A stretch of DNA of 64,000 nucleotides from Closterium sp. Naga37s-1 (lineage: Eukaryota; Streptophyta; Zygnematophyceae; Desmidiales; Closteriaceae). The translations under genes were made by a program, and so were the position numbers. Location of the stretch: positions 124,001-188,000 of the forward strand of contig CANJKZ010000544.1 of the NCBI GenBank assembly GCA_947471745.1, in the 5' to 3' direction. How positions within the stretch are numbered: the first letter of the stretch is position 1; each line of letters opens with the position of its first letter. Positions 44,801-53,159 of the stretch are shown one piece after another. Under the pieces are notes generated by a model. It ran no database searches. It was not told the DNA's origin and saw nothing but the letters and a program-made list of their open reading frames with translations.

Positions 44801-46592
44801 CCGCGCTCGCAATAGCGCCCCACATACTCTCTCCGTAGTCCTCCTCTGCTGCTGCCTCTGGGTTCTCCTCACCCTTTTGCTGCTCCTTGGTTGCTGCACC
44901 ACTCTCCTTAGGTTCACTGAACTTGCTGGTCCCTCCAGGTTTGCTCTTCTTGAGCTCATTCTCCTTAGCGCGACCGTTCGCGCCATCGTCGCTACCGACC
45001 GCTCCATCCTTGGTGCTGATGCTTGCTGCCACTTGCCTCTCCTTAGGCATAGGGACCACTGGGATCTGCCACATCTCGTTGTAGACATCCCTGTCCTCAT
45101 GAAGGTCCCAAAGAATTCGATCGCCAAGCCTTGCGGTGTAGGTCTTGGCTCCCTTCGAGTTCGTGTCCATGCCGGCCTTTGCCAACCGCCGCACGGAAAT
45201 CAGGTTTGCAGCAAGGCTGGGCACCCAAAGCACGTTCTTGAGGCCCACCATCTTCCCATCAGCACCCTTGAACATGGCCTTGCCCATGCTTTTCACCTCT
45301 GCTCGCTGCCCCAAAGCCGATGTGACATGCTTCACCGGTGACGGCTCGAGTTCGGTGAGCAAGTCCGGGCGAGGTGTCATGCTATAGGTAGCGCCACTAT
45401 CAATCACCCAATAGTCCAGGGGGTGTAGGGTCACCTTCCCCACAGCTGCTGGCTCCTCAAAGCCTTCATCCTTCTCTGGACCAGCCGGTGCTTGCGTCGA
45501 CACGAAGTAGAATAGACCCGGGTATCGATCGTCGCTCGGGTCCTTGTCGTTGTCTCCGCTCTTCATGTTTGCAGCTCCGCCACCGCGACCGCCACGGCCT
45601 CCACGGCCTCGTCCTCTCCCTCCTCCTGCTCCTCTACCCTCTTGGCCTTGAGCAGGGGTCCAACCATCAGGGAGTTTGTAGCAGTCGCGCCACATGTGTC
45701 CGCTCTTGTGGCAATAGTGACACTCGCCGTCGAATCGGCCGCGACCGCGTCCGTAGCTCTTGTCGTCGCTGCCGTAACCGCCACTCCTGCGGCCTCCGCC
45801 GAAGTTGCTGCCACCAAACCTTCCTCCCCCTCGTCCTCTGCCTCTTCCTCGACCATATCCACGGCCGATGCTCGCTGCCCCAGCGCCATCCGCACTCGCC
45901 AACTCACGGCGGCGGAAATCCTCTTGAAGGATAGCTCGCTTCACGTCTTCAAGCGAGAGGCGGGGCAAGTCGCGATTAAGGTTGATGATGAGCGAGGACC
46001 ATGACTCTGGGAGTAAGGCCAGCAACTTGGTCTTCTTTTGGAGCTCACTGTAGTTCAAATCAGCTCCCTCAAGCCGCGTCAACAAGTCGAAGAATTTCTG
46101 CACCCCTTCTTCAACCGCTTCGTCTTCTTCAATTCGTAGTGCCGCCATTTGCCGTTCCAACACCACCGCTACCGCCGCTGTTGCAGGAGCATGTACACCC
46201 TTGAGAGCAGCCCATGCCTTTGGTCCTTTCTCTGGTTCACGCTGGAATGGCTTGATGTGACGGATCTGACTGCTCCCCAACGCTTGCCCAAGTAAGAGAT
46301 AGCCTTGTGCGCTCTTCCGCACCCACGGGCTCTTCTCCGGGTCGTTCTCGGGGCGCTTCTCCGTTCCTTCCATCACCTCCAGCAGGTCATAGTGGTCAAA
46401 GATGTTCTCCATCTTGAAGGACCATTCAGCAAAGTTGTCACCGTTGAACTTGTCAAGCCCAAACACCCTAGGCTCATCCCTAGGTGGGCCAAGACTTGGT
46501 TGCATGGGCGCCATGGCTGAATCACGGGGTTGGCCTTGAGCTTCTCCACTGCCACCAGCACCTCTGCCACCCCTTTCCTCAGGTCCAGACAT
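41829..46592 (-). CDS. Gag-Pol polyprotein of copia element F
   Basis: 1587 codons, ATG at 46592, TGA at 41831-41829. The frame is open further upstream only through the primer site, with no other ATG, so this start is chosen. Domains in residues: copia gag ~40-235 (GLDKFNGDNFAEWSFKME near 45), a Gly/Arg-rich stretch, CCHC knuckle CHYCHKSGHMWRDC (291-304), protease VIDSGATYSM (~396-405), HHCC integrase zinc site (H615, H620, C650, C653), catalytic D680, D743 and E779, RT with YVDD at 1256-1259, RNase H from ~1450 with YSDASYA, ESEYMAL and a final TGQPADMMTK. All catalytic residues checked are present. It makes virus-like particles, copies its RNA and integrates the cDNA. It belongs to a different copia lineage from A-E. 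Confidence 0.96.
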   Translation of the reverse strand: MSGPEERGGRGAGGSGEAQGQPRDSAMAPMQPSLGPPRDEPRVFGLDKFNGDNFAEWSFKMENIFDHYDLLEVMEGTEKRPENDPEKSPWVRKSAQGYLLLGQALGSSQIRHIKPFQREPEKGPKAWAALKGVHAPATAAVAVVLERQMAALRIEEDEAVEEGVQKFFDLLTRLEGADLNYSELQKKTKLLALLPESWSSLIINLNRDLPRLSLEDVKRAILQEDFRRRELASADGAGAASIGRGYGRGRGRGRGGGRFGGSNFGGGRRSGGYGSDDKSYGRGRGRFDGECHYCHKSGHMWRDCYKLPDGWTPAQGQEGRGAGGGRGRGRGGRGGRGGGAANMKSGDNDKDPSDDRYPGLFYFVSTQAPAGPEKDEGFEEPAAVGKVTLHPLDYWVIDSGATYSMTPRPDLLTELEPSPVKHVTSALGQRAEVKSMGKAMFKGADGKMVGLKNVLWVPSLAANLISVRRLAKAGMDTNSKGAKTYTARLGDRILWDLHEDRDVYNEMWQIPVVPMPKERQVAASISTKDGAVGSDDGANGRAKENELKKSKPGGTSKFSEPKESGAATKEQQKGEENPEAAAEEDYGESMWGAIASAAFSNPTSATGECDWLTLHRRMGHVALPILQQLVKNEMVAGIRVKGEPDEVLGCPTCIQAKFTRFPFPSSEATAKAPLDEVVMDVVGPLKLGAAGAEYFLTIVDVYTHMTWVYVLAKKSDVAETLKTDWFPMVERQQDRLVKSIRTDRGGEFLSKDFGLWLKKNGIRHSLTMPYSLEMNGIAERANRTITEAARGLLIEAGLPDYFWPDAVRSACVAKNRALTHVGADKWVPYVEWLGRKPKVDMLRVFGCMCMAFVPKHLRHNKLGAKAVWAVHLGMAQNSKGWLLWDPFTKKFLVSRDCKFMENFMYKDWKAENEAKIGVRFGEVKSSGLEHVELPLELSSGSTTTRQSSLVNGGEEANDAEEEEEEVQQVSERAPSLPSRTTSAPRIRATPQQRQGLQVPAAEEEGRGKRRVQPPNRLTYDAPGKQGKTALAGAAMMVGDDEESDYEECAFAFFSPVEMPGEPATLKEALESSDAEEWKKAMESELKSIEANDTFELVELPEGRTAITSKWLFKIKSDADGKIERYKSRLVAKGYQQKEKVDFKELFAPVVKPTTLRTLFAGAAIKGWVVKQMDIVTAFLNGILEEEIFMAQPEGFDDGSGRVWKLKKALYGLKQAPRQWYMKLREVLEGIGFTPSTADHSLFMLGEGEQRSFMVVYVDDILIFSPSSDLVKEVMLKLQDKFKCKALGDVSFYLGLHIERDVEKRCMRVHQRKYLEALAANFGQSEGHVATPFPSGFKCVKGPEEESVGEEERRRFHSLVGSLMYAAVNTRPDVAFATGQLARVVQCPNEEQVAAGMRVAKYLGQTPTVGLQYSAAAQRRQKGADGVEPGRLFLTAYSDASYASEPEDMTSVGGFICCVGGGPTAWESKKQVDQALSSVESEYMALFRAVREIVWQRRLLAELGEEQQGPTPLYCDSQGAIALAKNPVLHGLTKHMRVKWHWTRSMVTAGEVELRYVKTTGQPADMMTKRLVEQQHWKCCKLAGMALN

Positions 46593-46612
46593 TGTCGAAA
46601 CTGCTCCAAGGG

Positions 46613-46624
46613 GCTCTGATACCA
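46613..46624 (-). promoter_or_regulatory. Primer binding site of element F
   Basis: Minus-strand TGGTATCAGAGC, exact, two bases after the LTR end. Confidence 0.9.
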
Positions 46625-46626
46625 CT

Positions 46627-47445
46627 TGTTATAGTCACAATAGGCTTGAATGTGCCTAAAACGAAAGATAGAGAGCACAGACGGATTTCTGCACAGCGGC
46701 TTCAAACATTGATAGCGTTCTGCTCACAGCTGAAAATGACTTGATTCAAATTGGATCTGGAGCGTCTTCACGTCGTCTACAATTAGCAATTTAGATTGCA
46801 CGATTTGATAAAGAATTGACGACACAGCGTCGGTTTGAACGAATGGTACTATGGCAGCCACTATAGTCTTAGAACACAAGATAGGAAGAGTTACGAGTTG
46901 GGAATGACTCCCAGCTCCTACAAACCCCAAGAGCCGAGGTACAGTGATGTGGAACAGTGCCACACTGTCCCCAACCACGAAGGGTCTCGAAACTACCCTT
47001 CACTAGGGCCTACACCAAGTGAAATGTTACACTACACAAAGTAATGTAACTATCTTCAATATCTTGAGGTGTACCCTTTTGGCAAGCTTCGAAATCACTT
47101 GAGGCTTGACACCAAGGCTTGGGCTCTTCATCACAAACTCATCCTTGAGTTCTTGATGGGTCTGCTGCACACACCTGCGACACGCCGAACGTTCGACACA
47201 GGACAAAATAGAAACCGCGCACGACAAAATAGAAACCGCGCGCGAGACACAAACGACCGCGTAACACGCGTCTAGCGATAACTCGCTATTGACTCGACAC
47301 ACACACTCGACATCATGACTCAACATTCACACACAATTATAAGCATGAAATATATATTATCCCATGCCCTCATACCATTCCATACACACACACATTCACG
47401 CACACGGACAACAAGCCGAGTGCAAACCGTAGGGTTGCACCAACA
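46627..47445 (-). repeat. Right (5') LTR of element F
   Basis: 819 bp. Differences from 40969-41787 include three or four CG or TG/CA-type changes. Confidence 0.93.
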
Positions 47446-47450
47446 AGCCC

Positions 47451-48107
47451 CCCCCCGCCCCCCCCCCCTCCCCCTTCTCCTCCATCCCCTGCTGCAGGTG
47501 CAGCAGTGGGGGGAGGGTATGGGGGTGGCAGGTGTGGGTGCAACTGCGGGGTGGCGAGTATGGGGGTGGCGGGTGTGTGAATTGTTCTTTTATCCTCCTC
47601 CACCTTCGTCTCCCACTGCTGCAGCTGCCGCTGAGGGGGGTGGGTGTGTGGGAGCCGAGGGAGTGGTGCTAGGGGGGTGACGTGGGAGTGGAGCTAGGGG
47701 TGCAGCAAGGGGTGTGTGTAAGGGGGGTGGGACAGTTGGGGGAGGTTGAGCAGAGGCTGCCGTCTTGTAGTCCGCAGCACCTGTAGTCCGGGGCTCTGCT
47801 TCTGGTAGCTCAGAGAGCCTGCTGCGCCTGTCGCCCGTGGGTCTGTTGCTCCTGCCGCTCAAAGTTAGCCGCAGAGCCAGTTACTCCTGTAGTCCGGGGC
47901 CCTTGCTCCGGTAGCCACCGTGCGCGCCGCTCCTGTTGCCCGTGTGTCTGCAGCATCAGCCGTCGCCTCCTATCTCCTCTCCTCTCACAGTCCAGCCTCC
48001 TCCTCCTCACTTGCCCTTTGTGAATACCTCTAGCTTTGCTTGTACTGGTGAACCTGCTCTATGCCTGCTTGCTCTGCTGATTATACCCCACTTTGACTAT
48101 GGGGGTG
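47451..48107 (+). other. Right interior of LARD2 with polypurine tract
   Basis: Non-coding. Starts in poly-C, carries ctgctgcagctgccgctgagggggg and related blocks, and ends in CTTTGACTATGGGGGTG just before the LTR. Confidence 0.8.
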
Positions 48108-48308
48108 TGTCAGAATGTATTTGCTGTTTAGCCTGCAGTGGGGTACTCTGTAGTGAGTACAACCCAATTTAGGGTTTGCTATTTGTATCCCAACTTTCTA
48201 TAGTGAAACCACTCATTCTTCCTTCTCAACTTTCCTCACCCAAAATTCCCTCGACACTTATGCCCTGAACCCAAGCCATGGTTCCTAAGTCAAGCTACTA
48301 TTCTAACA
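48108..48308 (+). repeat. Right (3') LTR of LARD2
   Basis: 201 bp, TGTCAGAATG...TCTAACA. Confidence 0.9.
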
Positions 48309-48530
48309 CTTTAAAGCGATTTCAGCCCACCCCCTTGAGCCAACTTTGATCAGTCAGTGTGTACTACAGAAAAAAAACTGAAAATTCAGCGATACGTTAA
48401 AAAAAAAACTGAAATTTCAGCCCACACCTTAAAAAAAATGTTGACAAATCAGCCCCACTAAATCCCCAGCACTGAAAACCTAACCTTTTAACCCCTAATC
48501 AGCCTTTTTTCGCTGAAATCTGAGGCCCTG
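48309..48530 (-). other. AT-rich right end of the hAT element
   Basis: A/T-rich with several short CTGAAA/TTTCAG repeats. Its last 14 bases are the right terminal inverted repeat. Confidence 0.6.
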
Positions 48531-48540
48531 CCGCGAACAT

Positions 48541-48672
48541 TGTCAGACTGTTATAGCGCTTACATTTGTGTAGGCTATAGTGGGGTAGCCCATATGGGGT
48601 ACAACCCAATTAGGGTTAGTACTTGTACCCAACTGTTTCATAGTTCATCCGTTCTCGTTTGTTATTCTCACA
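48541..48672 (+). repeat. Left (5') LTR of element E
   Basis: 132 bp, very similar to the right copy. Confidence 0.9.
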
Positions 48673-48684
48673 TGGAATCAAAGT
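48673..48684 (+). promoter_or_regulatory. Primer binding site of element E
   Basis: TGGAATCAAAGT abuts the LTR; degenerate initiator-Met type. Confidence 0.75.
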
Positions 48685-48729
48685 AGGTTACTTGGGCCCA
48701 CCACCTGCTGCACTGCGACTACCTCCCTA

Positions 48730-50390
48730 GGCCCAGCGCCCCTAGCCCCGCGCCCGGCCTCGTTCCTAGCCCCGCGCCCGGCCCGTCTATCGCCCGCGCC
48801 CGGCCCGTACCTAGCCCAGAGCCCGGCCCGTCTCTCGCCCGCGCCCGGCCCGTTACTAGCCCGCACCCGGCCCCGTCTCATGCCAGCGCCCGGCCCGTAC
48901 CTAGCCCGCGCCCGGCCCGTACGTAGCCCACGCCCCGCAGACACCCGCGCCCGGCCCGTACCTAGCCCGCGCCCCGTCAACACCCGCGCCCGGCCCGTAC
49001 CTAGCCTGCGCCCCGTCGACACCCGCGCCCGGCCCGTACGTAGCCCGCGCCCCGTAGACACCCGCGCCCGGCCCGTACCTAGCCCGCGCCCCGTCGACAC
49101 CCGCGCCCGGCCCGTACGTAGCCCGCTCCCGGCCCGTACCTTGCCCGCGCCCCGTCAACACCCGCGCCCGGCCCGTACCTAGCCCGCGCCCCGTCGACAC
49201 CCGCGCCCGGCCCGTACCTAGCCCGCGCCCCGTCGACACCCGCGCCCGGCCCATACCTAGCCCGCGCCCCGTCGACACCCGCGCCCGGCCCCTTCTCTCG
49301 CCCTCGCCCGGCCCGTACCTAGCCCGCGCCCGGCCCCGTCTTACGCCAGCGCCCGGCCTGTACCTAGCCCGCGACCCGGCCCCGTACCTAGGCCGCGCCC
49401 TGTCGACACCCGTGCCCGCGCCCCGTCGACACCCATGCTCGGCCCCGTACCTCGCCCGCGCCAGGCCCCGTACCCAGCCCGCGCCCGGCCCCGTACCTGC
49501 CCAGCGCTCGGCCCCGTACTTTGTTTGGCCCCTCGGCCCCGTTCCTTGTTTGGCCCCTCGGCCCTGCCCCTCGGCCCCTCGGCCCCTAGGCTCGGCCTCC
49601 TTGGCCCTAGTGTTTGGCCCCTCGGCCCCAGTTCAGAGCTCAGCGCCCGGCCCCATACCTGCCCAGCGCCCGGCCCCGTACCTAGCCCGCGCCCGGCCCC
49701 GTACCTAACCCGCGCCCGGCCCCTTCTTTGGCCCCTCGGCCCCTCGGCCCCTAGTCTCGGCCCCTAGGCTTGGCCCATCGGCCCTCGTGTTTGGCCCCTC
49801 GGCCCCCCCTAGGCCTCTCGGCCACCTTGGCCCTCTTGTTTGGCCCCTCAGCCCACTAGGCCCCTTGGCCACCTAGGCCCTTCGGCCCCCTAGGCCCCTC
49901 GGCCCCTTGGCCCTCTTGTCACTCGGCCCCTTGTCCTCGTGTTTGGCCCCTCGGCCCCTAGTCCCCGTGGCCTCTCAGCCCCTAGGACCCCCACCCTCGG
50001 CCCTCATGTTTGGCCCCTCGGCCCCCCCTAGGCCCCTCGGCCCCAATTCAGAGCCCAGCGCCCGGCCCCGTACCTAGCCCGCGCCCGGCCCCTTGTTTGG
50101 CCCCTCGGCCCCTAGGCTCGGCCTCCTCCGCCCCCTAGGCCCCTCGACCCCGTACCTGCCCAGCGCCCGGCCCCTTGTTTGGCCCCTCGGCCCCGCCTCT
50201 CGGCCTCTCGGCCCCTAGCTTCGGCCCCTAGGCTCGGCCACCTCGGCCCTCGTGTTTGGCCCCTCGGCCCTCTTGTTTGGTCCCTCGGCCCCCTAGGCCT
50301 CTCGGCCCCCCCTAGGCCCCTCGACCCATCGGACCCTCGGCCCGCTTGTTTGGCCCATTGGCCCCTTAGCTACTGCTACTGCTGCCCCTG
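48730..50390 (+). repeat. Tandem repeats in leader of element E
   Basis: Left half of ~37 bp units (cgcgccccgtcgacacccgcgcccggcccgtacctagc), right half of cggcccctcggcccctagg units. No gene. Confidence 0.92.
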
Positions 50391-50404
50391 AGTCCTGTGC
50401 CACT

Positions 50405-53155
50405 ATGACGTCACTTAGAGTTCTCCCGTTCGACCCCGAGGGCAGACCTGTAGCATTTAACACATGGCACGACGATCTGCAATTGTACCTACTGAGCGAT
50501 AGTAAGGACAGTGTCTCACTGTTTGACCACGTGTCCGGTGCCGCTCCAGCCCCTCCCGCCACAGCTGACGTTTCGACTCGTTCCCAGTGGCTGTCTTGTG
50601 ACGCTACTGCCAGCTTGGCCATTCGCAACCACCTGCCCGCGACCGAATGTGCTCACTTTGGCGAGCACAGGACAGCACAGACCTTGTACGACGCTGTCGT
50701 TGCTCGCTACTCCTCCCCTACCACTGCTGCTATTGGAAGGCTGCTACTGCCCTACCTGTTATCTGGTCTGTCGGCTTTTGCCACAGTAGCGGACCTGGTT
50801 ACCCACCTGCGCACTAGCGACGCTCGCTACCGCGCTACCGTCCCTGCTGAGTTCCTTCCCACGAACCAGCCCCCCATGTTCATCACCCTCTACTTCATAG
50901 TCACTCGCCTCCCTAACTCCCTTCGCTCTATCAGGGACCACTTCCTCACCCTCGACCCCACCTCCCTCACTGTTGACCTCCTCGAGCAGCATCTCCTCGC
51001 AGCTGAGACTAGTGCAGTTGCTGTAGGTGCTGCTCGTGGCACTCCGCGCTCGCCCTTCTTTGAGGGGTGCTCCCCCTCCCCCCTTTTCCCCTCCTTCGCC
51101 TCTGCTGCTGCTGCAGACGTCTCACTTCCTGAGGACGTCGGTGCTGCTTCGACTAGTGCGAAGCGCCGCAACAGCAAGGGCAAGGGTGGTCGGGGTAGTG
51201 GAGGAGGCAGCGGTGGTGGTGGAGGTGGCAGTGGGAGAAGTAGTGGGGGCGGCGGTAGAGGAGGTGGAGGCGGTGGAGGTGGTGGCGTTGGTGGGTCTGG
51301 TGGCGGCGGTGGAGGCTCTGGTGGCGGCGGTGGCGGCAGCGGAGGGAGTGGCGGCAGTGGAGGCGGTGGGACCGGTGGTGGTAGGTCTAGACCTCGACGC
51401 ACAGGCCCTGGTGGTGGTCGGGGCCAGCACCAGCAGCGTTGGAGCGAGACCCAGACGCCCCAGCAGCTCCGTGAGTGGTTGGTTCAGCGTGGGCTGGGTG
51501 AGGGTAGTGAGACCTGCCCGTATGTCATTCGCACGGGTGTTCGTGCGGGCCAGACATGCGGGAAGTATCACACTGAGCGCCGCTGCTTTGCCCGCCTTGA
51601 TGACGCCTGGCATGCTGAGGTTTGTGGCGACGTCGAGCGCCCTCGCTGGGCGCAGTTGCTTCAGTCAGGAGTTGCTATCTTTGACCTAGACTATGATGTT
51701 ATTATCTCTGCCATGTATGCTTTGTCTTTTAGTGCTGAGGGTGACTGTTACTGGTGTGTGCCACCTGACCCAGGTATAGCGGCTGCTGCTCTAGGTGCCA
51801 GTGCGTCTGGTACTTCCCCTGGTACTGCGCTTACTGGGGCCTTGCACACCTTCACGTTGGACTCCGGCGCCTCGCGCTGTTTCTTTCGTGACAGCACCAC
51901 TCTCACTCCTCTCCCTGCACCTGTTCCGGTCAGACTGGCTGACCCCTCTGGGGGCCCGGTCGTTGCCAGTTCCTCCATTGTCCTCCCGTGTCCGGCGGTT
52001 CCGTCCGGCTCACTGTCAGGTCTTCACCTCCCCTCGTTCTCTACGAACTTGGTGAGTACCGCTGCCCTTCAGGATGCGATGGTCACTACCACCACTCCTG
52101 GGGGTCAGCGTGTGTCGATCTGCACGTGCACACGGACGGGGCGTCACCTGGCTACGTTCACTCGTCGGCCAGGGTCAAGTCTGTACACGCTGGCTCCCGA
52201 GCCTCCTCAAGTCGCTGCGTCTGCTCAGGTGTCCGCGTCTGGTCAGGTAGCCGCCTCTTGCTCGTGTCGCCTCCTGTCGCACCAGACTCTTCTTTGGCAC
52301 CACCGCCTGGGTCACCCCTCCCTGCCACGCCTTCGTGGCATGCACTCCCGGTTTCTCGTCTCTGGTCTACCCAGGTCACTGCCTCTCCTCCCGCCCTCGC
52401 CTGCCCCGCCCTGCCTTCCTTACGTCGAGGGGCGGCAGCGCGCTGCTCCTCATTCCTCCTCGTTTCCCCTGACGACTGCTCCCCTGCAGACTCTCCACAT
52501 GGACGTGTGGAGCCCAGCCCGCGTCAGTGGACAGGGCCGCGAGCGCTACTTTCTGCTGGTAGTTGACGACTACACGCGGTACACCACAGCCTTCCCCTTG
52601 CACAGCAAGGGTGAGGTCTCTGCTGTCTTGATCCCTTGGATCCGCACAGTCTGTCTCCAGCTGCGCGAGCGGTTCGGCCAGGCCCTTCCTGTCCTGAGTC
52701 CTCACTCTATCAGAGGTGGTGAGTTCTCCTCCAACCTCTTGTGGGACTTTTGTCGTGGGGAGGGCATCACCCAGTCATTCACGATTCCGAACTCCGCTCA
52801 GCAAAATGGGATTGCTGAGCGCCGCATTGGTTTAGTCATGGAGGTCGCTCGTACCTCCATGATCCATGCGGCCGCTCCCCATTTTCTGTGGCCGTTTGCG
52901 GTCCGGTACGCTGCGCATCAGCTCAACCTTTGGCCCCGTGTCTCCTTGCCGGAGACCTCGCCCACACTGCGTTGGACGGGGAAGGTTGGCGATGCGTTGG
53001 TGTTCCGGGTCTGGGGTTCTCGTGCCTTTGTTCGCGATACGTCCACGGACAAGCTCTCCGCTCGTGCCATTCCCTGTGTCTTCCTTGGCTTTGTCCCTGA
53101 TGCGCCTGGCTGGCAGTTTTACCACCCCACCTCGCGCCGTGTCTTCCCTTCTTAG
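50405..53155 (+). pseudogene. gag-protease-integrase of element E
   Basis: A 916-codon frame from ATG 50405. Gag (SLRVLPFDPEG, SLFDHVSG, LYDAVVARYSSP, YFIVTRLPNSLR) runs to ~250. A Gly-rich tract is at ~258-325. The CX13CX3HX4C zinc candidate follows (~51516-51587), then protease LDSGASRCFF, HHRLGHPSLPRLRG and the integrase core. The second catalytic Asp block reads HSIRGGEF where D has HSDRGGEF, so Asp is replaced by Ile. QQNGIAERR keeps the Glu. The frame ends at TAG (53153-53155), where element D has Gln. A one-base insertion follows (TTTT for TTT at ~53165). It is the longest gag-pol frame of this family in the window but should lack integration activity. Confidence 0.9.
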
Positions 53156-53159
53156 GACG

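Larger units (their letters stand above)
40969..47445 (-). mobile_element. Intact young Ty1/copia retrotransposon F
   Basis: 6477 bp. LTRs of equal length (819 bp) at 40969-41787 and 46627-47445 differ at about six positions by eye. The TSD AGCCC occurs at 40964-40968 and 47446-47450. On the minus strand: LTR, primer site, one uninterrupted gag-pol frame, polypurine tract CCGAGGGGGAGTT (41788-41800), LTR. Every feature needed for autonomous activity is visible. It sits inside LARD2, which sits inside the hAT element, so it is the youngest of that stack. Confidence 0.95.
38834..48308 (+). mobile_element. LARD2, non-autonomous LTR element split by copia F
   Basis: 201 bp LTRs at 38834-39034 and 48108-48308, TSD CTTTA at 38829-38833 and 48309-48313. 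A primer site follows the left LTR and the polypurine tract CTATGGGGGTG precedes the right one. Own length without F is about 3.0 kb. The interior is GC-rich tandem repeats plus CTGCTGCGGGTGCAGCAGTGGGG blocks, with no gag or pol. The last ~650 bp resemble the LARD0/LARD1 interior in reverse complement. Confidence 0.92.
33477..48530 (-). mobile_element. hAT-superfamily DNA transposon, interrupted by LARD1 and LARD2
   Basis: The left end CAGGGCCTCAAATT (33477) and right end (48530) match as inverted repeats: the right end reads CAGGGCCTCAGATT on the minus strand. Removing LARD1, LARD2 and their TSD copies leaves ~4.0 kb, normal for an autonomous hAT, with AT-rich subterminal regions and one transposase gene inside. 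I could not find a matching 8 bp TSD (left gtcacggc, right ccgcgaac), so the exact ends are uncertain. Confidence 0.65.
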
